DNA of 64,000 nt, from contig NZ_CP129113.1 in NCBI RefSeq assembly GCF_030762805.1, positions 510,001 to 574,000 on the forward strand. The letters run 5' to 3'. Each line of letters begins with the position of its first letter. Within the stretch, counting starts at the first letter, position 1. The DNA comes from Aciduricibacillus chroicocephali. Its GTDB lineage: Bacteria > Bacillota > Bacilli > Bacillales > Amphibacillaceae. The position numbers and the translations under genes were made by a program. Below are positions 36,911 through 46,309 of this stretch, piece by piece. The notes under the pieces are model-generated. The model was not told the origin of the DNA. It did no database searches and was given only the letters and a program-made list of their open reading frames with translations.

Positions 36911-38584
36911 ATGAGAAGAAGTGACATGATCAAAATCGGCGTGGAGCGTGCGCCTCACCGCAGTCTTTTGTACGCTACGGGTAAAGTAAAAGCTAAGGAT
37001 CTTGGAAAGCCGTTCATCGGTGTATGTAACTCATATATTGATATTATTCCTGGTCACGTTCATTTGCGTGAATTCGCACAGGTGGTAAAAGAAGCGATTA
37101 TTGAAGCGGGCGGAATCCCGTTTGAATTTAATACAATTGGTGTTGATGATGGAATTGCTATGGGCCATATCGGCATGCGCTACTCATTGCCAAGCCGTGA
37201 ACTGATTGCTGATAGTGCGGAAACAGTTATCAATGCACACTGGTTCGACGGCGTATTTTATATCCCAAACTGTGACAAAATTACACCGGGCATGCTGATG
37301 GCAGCAGCGCGTACGAATGTGCCATCTGTTTTCGTTTCTGGTGGTCCGATGGAAGCAGGGATTAGTTCAACCGGAAAGCAGCTTTCTTTAACATCTGTTT
37401 TTGAAGGTGTTGGCGCCTTTAAAGCAGGTAAGATGTCTGAAGAAGAGTTCAAAGAGATTGAACATAATGCTTGCCCGACTTGTGGCTCTTGTTCAGGAAT
37501 GTTCACAGCGAACTCCATGAACTGTTTGATGGAAATGCTCGGTATGGCGCTTCCAGGTAACGGATCAATTGTTGCTACGAGTGAAAAGCGAAAAGATTTA
37601 ATCTATGAAGCTGCGAAACATCTGATCAGAATGGTTGAAGAAGATGTGAAGCCTCGTGATATCATTACAAAAGAAGCTATTGATGATGCATTTGCACTTG
37701 ATATGGCAATGGGTGGATCTACGAATACAGTTCTTCATACTTTGGCAATTGCGAGAGAAGCAGGGATCGAATACAACTTGGAAGAAATTAATAAAATTGC
37801 TGAGCGTGTCCCATATCTTGCGAAAATCATGCCAGCATCTGATTACTCAATGGACGATATCAATAAAGCCGGAGGGGTTAGTTCAATTATCAATGAGCTT
37901 ACGAAGATCCCTGGTGCCATCCATCCAGATCGTCTGACTATTACGGAAAAGACGATGGGTGAACTTGTCAGCGACTATGAAATCACGAATGAACAAGTAA
38001 TTCGCACGAAAGATAATCCATACAGTCCTGTTGGCGGCTTGTCTATTTTGTACGGAAATATTGCTCCTGAGGGAGCGGTTATCAAAGTTGGCGCTGTAGA
38101 CCCTGCGATTAAAGTATTTGAAGGTGAAGCGATTGTCTTTGATTCTCAGGAAGAAGCACAGGAAGCAATTGATAATGGCGCAGTTAAAGAAGGTCATGTC
38201 GTTGTCATCCGTTATGAAGGTCCTAAAGGCGGGCCGGGAATGCCTGAAATGCTGGCACCTACTTCAGCAATCATGGGTCGTGGTCTCGGCAGTTCAGTAG
38301 CACTACTGACTGATGGACGTTTCTCCGGAGCTTCACGCGGTATCTCAATCGGGCACATTTCTCCAGAGGCTGCGGAGGGTGGACCAATTGCGCTAGTTGA
38401 AAATGGAGATACAATCGTAATCGATCTTCCTAACCGTACAATGAATCTGAAAGTATCAGAGGAAATTCTTGAAGAACGCAGAAAGTCTTTGAAACCATTT
38501 GAGCCGAAGATCAAGCATGGCTGGCTTGGCCGTTATTCCAAGCTTGTAACGAACGCATCAAAAGGCGGCGTAATGAGCATATAA
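36911..38584 (+). CDS. ilvD: Dihydroxy-acid dehydratase
   Basis: IlvD dehydrates 2,3-dihydroxy acids to 2-oxo acids in valine, isoleucine and pantothenate synthesis, using an iron-sulphur cluster. The sequence aligns along its length with B. subtilis Ilv[52 protein letters not shown] with a cluster cysteine, [19 protein letters not shown], and [14 protein letters not shown] at the C-terminal active site. The second ATG, with a better-spaced AAGGTG site, gives 557 residues. It is not next to other ilv or leu genes, and the upstream FadR-type regulator leaves a sugar-acid dehydratase role as a less likely alternative. Confidence 0.93.
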   Translation: MRRSDMIKIGVERAPHRSLLYATGKVKAKDLGKPFIGVCNSYIDIIPGHVHLREFAQVVKEAIIEAGGIPFEFNTIGVDDGIAMGHIGMRYSLPSRELIADSAETVINAHWFDGVFYIPNCDKITPGMLMAAARTNVPSVFVSGGPMEAGISSTGKQLSLTSVFEGVGAFKAGKMSEEEFKEIEHNACPTCGSCSGMFTANSMNCLMEMLGMALPGNGSIVATSEKRKDLIYEAAKHLIRMVEEDVKPRDIITKEAIDDAFALDMAMGGSTNTVLHTLAIAREAGIEYNLEEINKIAERVPYLAKIMPASDYSMDDINKAGGVSSIINELTKIPGAIHPDRLTITEKTMGELVSDYEITNEQVIRTKDNPYSPVGGLSILYGNIAPEGAVIKVGAVDPAIKVFEGEAIVFDSQEEAQEAIDNGAVKEGHVVVIRYEGPKGGPGMPEMLAPTSAIMGRGLGSSVALLTDGRFSGASRGISIGHISPEAAEGGPIALVENGDTIVIDLPNRTMNLKVSEEILEERRKSLKPFEPKIKHGWLGRYSKLVTNASKGGVMSI

Positions 38585-38594
38585 ATCTCTGAAA

Positions 38595-38634
38595 TAAAAA
38601 CACTCTTGCACAGTCATGTGCAAGAGTGTTTTTA
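38595..38634 (+). terminator. Terminator after ilvD
   Basis: An 18-base perfect stem (TAAAAACACTCTTGCACA and its complement) with a GTCA loop. Confidence 0.95.
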
Positions 38635-38762
38635 TGTTCAGGGCTTGTAGTGCCCACCAAAACAGTGCTGCTTCATTTAAATAGAAAAACAACTATACGA
38701 CTCTGCTTTATCTTTATATAATATACCTAACAAATATGGAAAAATTAAGTGAGGAGAACCGG

Positions 38763-40259
38763 ATGAAGAAAAAGCTTCTGATTTCAATTGTATTTTTAAT
38801 AGGTTTGATACTAATACAGCCTCTCTCTGGGTTGGCTGCGAGTAAGTTCCAAATCTCAGTACCGAAAAAGACGATGGAGTGGTCTGCTAAACAAAAAATA
38901 AAGGTGACAGGGGCCGGAAAAACGAAGGTCACATATACCTCCAGTAAAACTACTGTTGCAACAGTAGATTCCAAAGGAAATATAAAAGCCGTTGGTCTTG
39001 GTACTGTGAAAATCAGTGCTAAAGCGGGCAAGAAAAAATCAACTGTGACTGTTAAAGTCGTTAATAAAGTGAGAGATATTAGCATTTCTTTACCAAACAA
39101 TACTGTGTATTTTAACTCTCCGAATGCAGCGAATGCAGTTATCAATACGGTTCCATCTAAATTCAATAAACAGGCTGTTTCTTATTCGATTGCTAATCCC
39201 AAGTTAGCTAAGGTGGATCAGAATGGCTATATTACAGCTTTGAAGGAAGGGAAGACAACGCTGACAATCAAGGCCTTCCTTTTCAAAAAAGACTTCCCCA
39301 TTAAGGTTAGAAAGGGAAAGGTACTATGGGCACAGCAAGTTCCTAAAAAGTACGGATATAAGGGTCTAAGTTGGTCTCAGGATGATAGCTTACTCGCTTT
39401 TGGAGGAAAGGTGCTAGATACGAAAACAGGGAATACTTTGGCTGATTTTGGAGATGCAGCAGCAGAATTCTATTCAGAAGGTCTAGCTGTAGCCAATACA
39501 GGAAAACTTTCATTTTACAATAATGAGTTTAAGGAAATTAAATCAATTGAAAATACTTCATTTAATAGTACCATGGGAGAGGGTTACAAACCGTTTCATC
39601 TTAATGCTGAAAATAATATCATCTATACCAATGGATGGGGCATATACAGTATGAATCCGAAAACGGAAGATGCTGAAAGATGGCATGTATACACTGCCGC
39701 AGACATTGAACCGTATGAATTGTCTATGAACATATCGCCAGACAAGAAAACTTTTATGGCATTTGATGCTGGTGATTTAATTTTATTTGATGCCCATACT
39801 GGTGAAAAAGAACAAGCGATTACGAATGCTGGATTCTCCAGAAGTTTTGAGATGAGTCAGGATGGCAAGAAAATAGCCTTAGCCGGCAGGAGTTGGATGA
39901 ACAACCCAGCGAATATCAGAATTATTGACAAGGATACGCAGCGTACGGAACGTCAAATCCCTCTGGAAGCTTCGGATAAGGAAATTGGAGAGATGACGTA
40001 CAGCCCAAATGGTAAGTATTTTGCAGTCGGTGGCAGCAGCGGATCCATTTATGTTTATAAAACAGATGACTATTCGTTGCACTATAAATTAACACCGCCA
40101 TTCCTGCATAAAAACTATTGGCGTACTGAAGATGCACATATATGGTTTAACGGTATTCATAGTTTAAAATTCAGCAAGGATGGGAGCAAAATTGCAGCAT
40201 ACTATCAGAATAATGATTCTGATTATCTCGTAGTGTGGAATGTAAATGAATTAAAATAA
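38763..40259 (+). CDS. Secreted Ig-like (BIG2) and beta-propeller protein
   Basis: A signal peptide (residues 1-26, ending GLAAS) is followed by two BIG2-type Ig-like domains: about 27-108 (TTVATVDSKGNIKAVGLGTV, KISAKAGKKKSTVTV) and 109-190 (LAKVDQNGYITALKEGKTTL). Residues about 195-498 look like a WD40/YVTN-type beta propeller, with repeated units such as LSWSQDDSLLAFGGKV, MNISPDKKTFMAF, FEMSQDGKKIALAG, MTYSPNGKYFAVGGSSG and LKFSKDGSKIAAYY. The protein has no catalytic motif I recognise and probably binds a surface partner. A GAGGAG site sets the ATG; an ATG nine codons earlier lacks one. Confidence 0.82.
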   Translation: MKKKLLISIVFLIGLILIQPLSGLAASKFQISVPKKTMEWSAKQKIKVTGAGKTKVTYTSSKTTVATVDSKGNIKAVGLGTVKISAKAGKKKSTVTVKVVNKVRDISISLPNNTVYFNSPNAANAVINTVPSKFNKQAVSYSIANPKLAKVDQNGYITALKEGKTTLTIKAFLFKKDFPIKVRKGKVLWAQQVPKKYGYKGLSWSQDDSLLAFGGKVLDTKTGNTLADFGDAAAEFYSEGLAVANTGKLSFYNNEFKEIKSIENTSFNSTMGEGYKPFHLNAENNIIYTNGWGIYSMNPKTEDAERWHVYTAADIEPYELSMNISPDKKTFMAFDAGDLILFDAHTGEKEQAITNAGFSRSFEMSQDGKKIALAGRSWMNNPANIRIIDKDTQRTERQIPLEASDKEIGEMTYSPNGKYFAVGGSSGSIYVYKTDDYSLHYKLTPPFLHKNYWRTEDAHIWFNGIHSLKFSKDGSKIAAYYQNNDSDYLVVWNVNELK

Positions 40260-40306
40260 TAAAACCCCCTCGGTCTCATAGTTTATGAGTACTGAGGGGG
40301 TTTTTG
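40260..40306. terminator. Bidirectional terminator before the MATE gene
   Basis: AAAACCCCCTC pairs with GAGGGGGTTTTT, with an inner CTCATA/TATGAG hairpin. It lies between convergent genes. Confidence 0.9.
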
Positions 40307-40319
40307 CTTAACTTTAACG

Positions 40320-41669
40320 TTATGTTTCTCTGCTTTTAAAAAGCTTTTTCTTGCGCCATCCACCGAAGCGGTAATATCCGATTGCTACTAGACTCGTCAT
40401 AATAAAGCTTGCACCAATGCCAATCGGAATTCCTCTTTCCTGATACAGCTCTGCAAACAGGTAAGCGAATGGATATCTAAGAATCCAGAAGGATATGATA
40501 TTCAAAATAAGTACCTGATACATTGCTCCAGCTGCCCGCATGATCCCATTCAGAACAAAATTCACTCCAAGGAATGGGAAGCAGAAGGCCATAATCTGCA
40601 AGTAACTAGTGGCAAAGTGAACAGCGGTTTGATCTTGGATAAAGAGCATGACGAGATATTTTCCGAAAACAAAGATGAGAACGCCTATCGTGCACATTAC
40701 GATAAAGTTGTACAGCAGGCCATACTTCATAATTTCGCGTACACGACTCCAATTATTCTTGCTGATATTTTGTCCTGCCATGCTGTTAACAGATATACCA
40801 AGCGATTGGGCAGGAAGCATAATGACGCTATCAAGTCTCTGTGCTGCTCCATAACCTCCGATAATCTGTGAACCGAATTTCGCTACAACGCCTGTGATGG
40901 CAGCGAGACCTGCTGAGATGACTGCCATTTGTAGACCTGATGGGATACCAAGGTTGAGAATTAGCTTAACCTCTTCCCATTTTGGCATATGAGGAGGTTC
41001 AAAAGGCGCAAGTTTGTTGGATAAAACGAAGTACGCCCCATATGCGAGTGCTACTACTTGAGAAAGGATGGTCGCATAGGCCGCTCCGCTCACACCAAGG
41101 TCAAATACGGAGATGAATAACGGATCAAGTACAATGTTCAGTACTACAGCAAGGGCAACGAATTTTAGAGGGTTTTTACTATCACCCATTGCCCGTAAAA
41201 CGGTGCTGATAAAGTTATAACCGAACAGAAAGAGAACTCCAAGGAAATTGATACGAAGGTAGTCACGTGCAATTGGCAGGATGTTCTCTGGCGTATTTAG
41301 TAAACGGAGCAGTGGCTCAGCCAACACGAAGCCGAATATACCGAAAATAAGAGACATCGCTGTTAAAATAACGACGAAAGCATTCAGGTAATTTCTCATT
41401 CCGGTGTCATTCTTCAAGCCTTTCTGCTGTGACAGAATGGTAAGTGCGGCATTATTAAGGCCAATAACAAAAGCAAGCATCGTAAAAACAATTGTGCTTG
41501 AGATTGAGACTGCGCCAAGGCCTGATGCTCCAAGCAAATTGCCGACCCACAGACTATCAATGATCTGATAAGAGCTCTGCAGGAGATTGGCGAGAATGAT
41601 GGGGCCTGAGAACAAGACAAGCTGTCTTAATACATTTCCCTTTGTAAAATCGTATTGCTCCTTTGGCAA
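40320..41669 (-). CDS. MATE-family efflux transporter
   Basis: MATE proteins export cationic compounds by Na+ or H+ antiport. The 449-residue protein has two halves of six helices each, with QSSYQIIDSLWVGNLLGASG in helix 1 and, in the second half, GYGAAQRLDSVIMLPAQSLGISVNSMAGQN. The start is TTG, supported by a GGAGGG site seven bases upstream. A short palindrome and a TATAAT box lie upstream. It is a single-gene unit. The substrate is unknown; DinF-, NorM- and MepA-like relatives are all possible. Confidence 0.86.
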   Translation of the reverse strand: MPKEQYDFTKGNVLRQLVLFSGPIILANLLQSSYQIIDSLWVGNLLGASGLGAVSISSTIVFTMLAFVIGLNNAALTILSQQKGLKNDTGMRNYLNAFVVILTAMSLIFGIFGFVLAEPLLRLLNTPENILPIARDYLRINFLGVLFLFGYNFISTVLRAMGDSKNPLKFVALAVVLNIVLDPLFISVFDLGVSGAAYATILSQVVALAYGAYFVLSNKLAPFEPPHMPKWEEVKLILNLGIPSGLQMAVISAGLAAITGVVAKFGSQIIGGYGAAQRLDSVIMLPAQSLGISVNSMAGQNISKNNWSRVREIMKYGLLYNFIVMCTIGVLIFVFGKYLVMLFIQDQTAVHFATSYLQIMAFCFPFLGVNFVLNGIMRAAGAMYQVLILNIISFWILRYPFAYLFAELYQERGIPIGIGASFIMTSLVAIGYYRFGGWRKKKLFKSRET

Positions 41670-41691
41670 TGCACTCCCTCCAGACTTTTTT

Positions 41692-41703
41692 CAGTCAGTT
41701 GAC
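41692..41703. promoter_or_regulatory. Possible operator of the MATE gene
   Basis: AGTCAGTTGACT is a 12-base near-palindrome placed between a reverse-strand TATAAT (around 41723) and the TTG start. Sites of the AGTTGACT type are typical of MarR-family regulators that control efflux genes. Confidence 0.4.
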
Positions 41704-41777
41704 TTTCAGATTTGCAGTTATTATACCATTGAGGAGTGGATTATCTGGAGGACAAAGAAACTAATAAGCATGTTTTG

Positions 41778-41806
41778 TTGACTACCTAACGGGGGTATTG
41801 TATTAT
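41778..41806 (+). promoter_or_regulatory. copZA promoter with CsoR-like operator in the spacer
   Basis: TTGACT and TATTAT are separated by exactly 17 bases. The spacer holds ACCTAACGGGGGTA, which resembles the G-tract inverted repeat (TACCC-N-GGGGGTA) bound by the copper sensor CsoR in B. subtilis. Binding there would block RNA polymerase until copper releases the repressor. No csoR gene is in the window. Confidence 0.7.
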
Positions 41807-41842
41807 GAACTTATGAAGCAAATTATTAGGAGGAGATTTCTT

Positions 41843-42049
41843 ATGCAGCAGATTACACTTAATGTACAAGGGATGTCGTGCGGACATTGTGTGAATTCTA
41901 TAGAAAATAGTGTTGGTGAAGTGACCGGAGTAGACAACGTGACTGTAGTTCTTGAACAAGGTAAAGTCGATGTAGTATTTGATGAGAATAAGACAAGTGT
42001 TAAGGAAATCACTGATGTAATTGAAGAACAAGGTTACGAAGTTGTGTAA
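41843..42049 (+). CDS. copZ: Copper chaperone CopZ
   Basis: CopZ carries Cu(I) to the exporter CopA. The 68-residue protein is a single HMA domain with the copper-binding GMSCGHC motif at residues 10-16. The ATG follows a TAGGAGG site; an upstream in-frame ATG lies in the leader and lacks one. It is the first gene after the copper-responsive promoter and is separated from copA by a terminator-like hairpin, so it is probably made in excess over CopA. Confidence 0.94.
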   Translation: MQQITLNVQGMSCGHCVNSIENSVGEVTGVDNVTVVLEQGKVDVVFDENKTSVKEITDVIEEQGYEVV

Positions 42050-42057
42050 GGCCGATA

Positions 42058-42101
42058 TAAAAAACAAGCCGTGAGTCTAGTACTGCACGGTTTGTTTTAT
42101 A
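42058..42101 (+). terminator. Internal terminator between copZ and copA
   Basis: AAAACAAGCCGTG pairs with CACGGTTTGTTTT (one G-T pair) around a 12-base loop, with T residues following. Partial read-through would give more copZ than copA transcript. Confidence 0.8.
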
Positions 42102-42133
42102 CCTGCTCGGTGTATATGGAAAGGAGTGACAAC

Positions 42134-44551
42134 ATGAATCAGAAAGAGACGTCTTTGCAAATAACAGGGATGACTTGTGCTGCTTGTGCAACAAGAATTG
42201 AAAAAGGTTTGCAAAAGTCTGAAGGTGTAGAAGAAGCAAGTGTGAACCTTGCTCTTGAGAAAGCAAATATTAAATATGATGCGGATACAACAGATGAAAC
42301 GAAGCTAAGCGACAAAATCCGTTCCCTCGGATATGATGTTGTCATGGATCAGGCGGAATTTCTAATTACCGGTATGTCATGTGCGGCATGTGCTAATAGA
42401 ATCGAGAAGCGGCTTAATAATATGGACGGTGTTGCCGAGGCGACAGTGAACTTTGCCCTCGAATCAGTACTTGTGAAATATAACCCTGGACAGGTATCTG
42501 CTCAGGATATGAAAGAAGCCGTCAAGAAGCTTGGCTATGCTTTAGAACAGAAACGAGAAGAGACCGGAGACCAGACAGATTACAGGCAGAAAGAAATTCA
42601 CAAACAGACTAGCAAATTTATTTTTTCAGCAATTTTGTCCCTCCCTTTGTTATGGGCGATGGTCAGCCATTTTGAATTTACGTCGTTTATCTGGCTACCT
42701 GATATATTGATGAACCCTTGGGTACAGCTAGCGCTCGCGACACCGGTTCAATTCATCATTGGTAGACAATTCTACGTTGGAGCTTATAAAGCACTTCGGA
42801 ATAAAAGTGCGAATATGGATGTCCTCGTTGCGCTCGGTACATCAGCCGCTTATTTCTATAGTTTGTATTTGAGCATACGCTCCATTGGTTCAAACACAGG
42901 TATGGTCGAACTTTACTTTGAAACGAGTGCTGTTTTAATTACGCTCATTATTCTAGGGAAACTATTTGAAGCGAAAGCGAAAGGCCGTTCCTCAGAGGCG
43001 ATTAAGAAGCTAATGGGATTGCAGGCGAAGACAGCTACGGTTGTTCGAGAAGGCAAGGAAATGATTATCCCAATTGAAGAAGTACAAAGAGATGACCTTG
43101 TCTTTGTCAAACCTGGGGAAAAGATTCCGGTTGATGGTGAGATTGTAGAAGGCCAGTCGGCACTCGATGAATCAATGCTTACCGGAGAAAGCATTCCGGT
43201 TGATAAAACAGTCGGAGATTGTGTAATTGGTTCAACAATCAACAAGAATGGCTTCCTTAAGGTAAGAGCAACGAATGTCGGCAAAGACACAGCACTTGCT
43301 CAAATCATTAAAGTTGTCGAAGAGGCACAAGGTTCTAAGGCGCCAATTCAGCGTATGGCCGATGTAATCTCAGGAATATTCGTTCCGATTGTTGTCGGTA
43401 TCGCGATACTTGTATTTCTCATTTGGTTCTTCTGGGTAAGTCCGGGAGAATTTGCGACAGCACTAGAGAAGTTCATTGCTGTCCTCGTCATTGCTTGCCC
43501 ATGTGCGCTTGGTCTTGCAACTCCGACTTCAATCATGGCAGGTTCAGGACGTGCAGCGGAATACGGAATTCTCTTCAAGGGTGGAGAACATCTCGAACTA
43601 ACCCATCAGATTGATACGGTCATCCTTGATAAAACAGGTACAGTCACAAATGGAAAGCCATCTTTGACTGATGTCATTCCGGCTTCAAGTATGGATGAGA
43701 ATACATTCCTTATGCTTGTCGGTTCAGCTGAGAAAAACTCTGAACACCCGCTTGCAGAAGCAATTGTAGATGGAATTCGAGACAGGGGAATTGAACTTGT
43801 TTCTCCTCAGTCATTTGAAGCAATTCCGGGCCACGGAATAATGGCAGAAGTTGATGGGAAAGCGTTAATCGTTGGAACGCGCAGGCTTATGAACAAGTAT
43901 GGCATTGAAATTCAGGAGATTTCTGAGACAATGGAAAACTTGGAGAAGCAAGGGAAGACAGCAATGCTAGCTGCGATTGATGGATCATATGCAGGTCTTG
44001 TAGCAGTAGCTGACACAATTAAAGATACTTCCAAGGAAGCGATTAGCCGTCTTCATGAAATGGGACTTGAAGTTGTCATGATTACTGGTGATAACGCACA
44101 GACAGCGAGAGCGATTGCAGAGGAAGTTGGGATTAAGAAAGTCATCGCGGAAGTATTGCCTGAGGGCAAGGCAGAGGAAGTGAAGAAGCTGCAACAAGAA
44201 GGCAGAAAAGTCGCGATGGTCGGTGATGGCATCAATGATGCCCCAGCACTTGCTACTGCTGATATCGGTATGGCAATCGGGACAGGAACAGATGTGGCGA
44301 TGGAAGCAGCAGACATTACGCTTATGCGCGGTGATCTGATGAGTATACCGGATGCGATATTCATGAGTAAGAAGACAATCTCGAATATCCGACAGAATCT
44401 GTTCTGGGCACTTGCCTATAATAGCCTGGGCATTCCAATTGCGGCACTGGGGTTCCTTGCACCTTGGCTTGCGGGAGCTGCAATGGCATTCAGCTCAGTT
44501 TCCGTCGTGCTCAATGCATTGAGACTGCAAAGAGTAAACTTAAATCAGTGA
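42134..44551 (+). CDS. copA: Copper-exporting P1B-type ATPase CopA
   Basis: CopA pumps Cu(I) out of the cell. Two N-terminal HMA domains each carry a Cys pair ([13 protein letters not shown] and [13 protein letters not shown]). Then come the actuator motif LTGESIP, the membrane CPC motif in [14 protein letters not shown], the phosphorylated Asp in DKTGTVTNG, the SEHPLAEA motif and the hinge [12 protein letters not shown]. The length is 805 residues. The start is the ATG after AAGGAGTGA; the open frame extends 21 codons upstream into the hairpin without a ribosome site. It is the second gene of the CsoR-type copper operon. Confidence 0.96.
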   Translation: MNQKETSLQITGMTCAACATRIEKGLQKSEGVEEASVNLALEKANIKYDADTTDETKLSDKIRSLGYDVVMDQAEFLITGMSCAACANRIEKRLNNMDGVAEATVNFALESVLVKYNPGQVSAQDMKEAVKKLGYALEQKREETGDQTDYRQKEIHKQTSKFIFSAILSLPLLWAMVSHFEFTSFIWLPDILMNPWVQLALATPVQFIIGRQFYVGAYKALRNKSANMDVLVALGTSAAYFYSLYLSIRSIGSNTGMVELYFETSAVLITLIILGKLFEAKAKGRSSEAIKKLMGLQAKTATVVREGKEMIIPIEEVQRDDLVFVKPGEKIPVDGEIVEGQSALDESMLTGESIPVDKTVGDCVIGSTINKNGFLKVRATNVGKDTALAQIIKVVEEAQGSKAPIQRMADVISGIFVPIVVGIAILVFLIWFFWVSPGEFATALEKFIAVLVIACPCALGLATPTSIMAGSGRAAEYGILFKGGEHLELTHQIDTVILDKTGTVTNGKPSLTDVIPASSMDENTFLMLVGSAEKNSEHPLAEAIVDGIRDRGIELVSPQSFEAIPGHGIMAEVDGKALIVGTRRLMNKYGIEIQEISETMENLEKQGKTAMLAAIDGSYAGLVAVADTIKDTSKEAISRLHEMGLEVVMITGDNAQTARAIAEEVGIKKVIAEVLPEGKAEEVKKLQQEGRKVAMVGDGINDAPALATADIGMAIGTGTDVAMEAADITLMRGDLMSIPDAIFMSKKTISNIRQNLFWALAYNSLGIPIAALGFLAPWLAGAAMAFSSVSVVLNALRLQRVNLNQ

Positions 44552-44611
44552 GTCAACGATAATAAAGACCGACTGCTTATTATAGCAGCGCAGAAAAGGG
44601 CTAATGATTAT

Positions 44612-44656
44612 AATACCGTCAACGTATCACAATAGATACGCTGACGGTATTTTTTG
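44612..44656 (+). terminator. Terminator after copA
   Basis: A 17-base stem (AATACCGTCAACGTATC and complement with one G-T pair) and a six-base loop precede TTTTTT. Confidence 0.93.
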
Positions 44657-44676
44657 TATGGAAGTTACTGCCTTAA

Positions 44677-44706
44677 TGTATATGCTCGGAAATCGGATCC
44701 ATACTA
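44677..44706 (+). promoter_or_regulatory. Possible forespore (sigma-G/F-type) promoter
   Basis: TGTATA and CATACTA, 17 bases apart, resemble the B. subtilis forespore sigma-factor boxes (GNATR and CATNNTA). They lie about 35 bases before a gene of a family linked to spores. No good sigma-A boxes were seen here. Confidence 0.35.
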
Positions 44707-44740
44707 CTAACAAGTAGACTACATAGGAGGAAATATCCTA

Positions 44741-45730
44741 ATGGAAAATGAGAATAAACCGGATCTGAGTTCAACCGAGCTAGGGGCACTCTGGCTGACA
44801 TACCATAAGAAAACACTCATCTTAAGAATGCTTGAGTATTTCATCCAACATGCTGAAGATCAACAGAGTGAAAGTCTCATGTCGGATTTGCATAATGAGC
44901 TCCTTCAAAAAGTGAACAAGATAAAGACTTTGTTTGAAAATGAAGGAGCGAGTGTTCCAATAGGCTTTACAGAGAAGGATGTAAATCTAAAAGCACCAAA
45001 GCTATGGGACCATGGCTTCAATGTTATGTTTAGCAGAGTTTTGAAAGAGATAAGCGTGGGCATGTACGTTCTCCATCTGACAATGTCTTACCGCAAAGAC
45101 GTCATAGAGCTGTACGAGGAGCTATTTCGGATGTCCGGAACGTATTATCGCTATTTCACGGATTATTTGATTGGAAAAAATCTCTTATCCTGCCCCAATT
45201 ATGTGAATATGCCAAAGTCCGCAGATTATATAACGGATAAGGATTATGCAAAAGGGACGGATATTTTAGGGGACAAGAGAACAATCAATACTGTTGAATA
45301 TGGGTACCTCTATCATGGAATGGAAACGAATGTTATTGGAATGAAATTGATGGAAGGCTTCGTTCAGACTACAAAAGATGAGGATTTGAAGAAGTACTTC
45401 GAAAAGGGAAGAAAGATTGCCAAGGAACAAGTTGAAGATATTAACAAAAAGCTTTTTGATGAAAATATCCAATCACCTTTAATGCCTGCCGGTACATTAG
45501 GAAGTTCGACTGAAGCTCCTTTCTCCGATAAATTAATGATATTCTGCAACTACCTTCTGACTGGTCTTCAAATGGGAGCGGCAGGATTCGGAACTGGCTT
45601 TAGCATGCGTAATGATCTGCAGGCTAAGAATGCGGTTTTTGGCAAGGATATTTTCCAATATCAGCGAGAAGGGGTCCAGCTTATGATGTCAAAAGGATGG
45701 CTTGAGGAGCCGCCTAAAATGGATCTCTAA
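44741..45730 (+). CDS. DUF3231 protein (ferritin-like, spore-associated family)
   Basis: The 329-residue protein appears to be two tandem helical bundles of the DUF3231 type: residues about 10-165 (LSSTELGALWLTYHKKTLIL, FNVMFSRVLKEISVG) and about 180-325 (NTVEYGYLYHGMETNVIGMK, LMIFCNYLLTGLQMGAAGFG). Members are frequent in Bacillus and related to the CotF-like ferritin fold; their function is not known. An AGGAGG site precedes the ATG. The possible forespore promoter and the downstream spore-lytic locus hint at a sporulation role. Confidence 0.78.
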   Translation: MENENKPDLSSTELGALWLTYHKKTLILRMLEYFIQHAEDQQSESLMSDLHNELLQKVNKIKTLFENEGASVPIGFTEKDVNLKAPKLWDHGFNVMFSRVLKEISVGMYVLHLTMSYRKDVIELYEELFRMSGTYYRYFTDYLIGKNLLSCPNYVNMPKSADYITDKDYAKGTDILGDKRTINTVEYGYLYHGMETNVIGMKLMEGFVQTTKDEDLKKYFEKGRKIAKEQVEDINKKLFDENIQSPLMPAGTLGSSTEAPFSDKLMIFCNYLLTGLQMGAAGFGTGFSMRNDLQAKNAVFGKDIFQYQREGVQLMMSKGWLEEPPKMDL

Positions 45731-45733
45731 ATG

Positions 45734-45769
45734 AAAAACACTGGGCTTAATAAAGTCCAGTGTTTTTTT
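45734..45769 (+). terminator. Terminator after the DUF3231 gene
   Basis: AAAAACACTGG pairs with CCAGTGTTTTT and a T run follows. Confidence 0.9.
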
Positions 45770-45862
45770 ATACAAAAAAACCGAATAACAGGGCTCCCAG
45801 TTCTTCTACATAAGGGATATATGCATATCCTTAATACCGACGGAAACTGAAGGGAGATCAAA

Positions 45863-46309
45863 ATGCGAATCCATGTTGTGAAACAAGGGGAGACTTTAAG
45901 AAAAATTGCTCAAACGTACAAAGCTTCTTTATCTCAAATCATCTTGGCGAATGAGTTGGCTGATCCTGACATATTGGTTGTCGGTGAGGCCCTTGTAATA
46001 CCGGAGCCGAATAGAGATTATGTCGTTGAACAAGGTGATACACTTTTAAAAATTGCAGATCGTCATGGCGTGACGGTTCAGGAGCTCGAAGCCGCAAATA
46101 GTATAGCAAATCCAGCGAGCATCTATGTAGGGGAATTTCTTGTTATTCCTTATTTTACTTACACTGTTCAATCTGGAGAAAACTTATCATCGATTGCCAA
46201 TAGATTTGGTATCCCCTTACGGCAAGTTCTTCAGGAGAACAAGCTTACTGAAAATAGTGTGCTTCAACCGGGCCAGACTTTGAGAATCCCGTATAAAGAC
46301 GCCTTGTGA
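45863..46309 (+). CDS. Triple-LysM protein, N-terminal half of a split SleL-like hydrolase
   Basis: Three LysM peptidoglycan-binding domains fill the 148 residues: about 1-47 (HVVKQGETLRKIAQ), 52-97 (YVVEQGDTLLKIADRHGV) and 98-145 (YTVQSGENLSSIANRFG). There is no signal peptide, as in the spore cortex-lytic SleL/YaaH enzymes, which have LysM domains followed by a GH18 domain in one chain. Here the stop TGA overlaps the GTG start of the GH18 gene. The two frames differ by one base. The LysM part could work alone as a spore-surface anchor, or the pair could be a recent frameshift of one gene. Confidence 0.88.
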   Translation: MRIHVVKQGETLRKIAQTYKASLSQIILANELADPDILVVGEALVIPEPNRDYVVEQGDTLLKIADRHGVTVQELEAANSIANPASIYVGEFLVIPYFTYTVQSGENLSSIANRFGIPLRQVLQENKLTENSVLQPGQTLRIPYKDAL

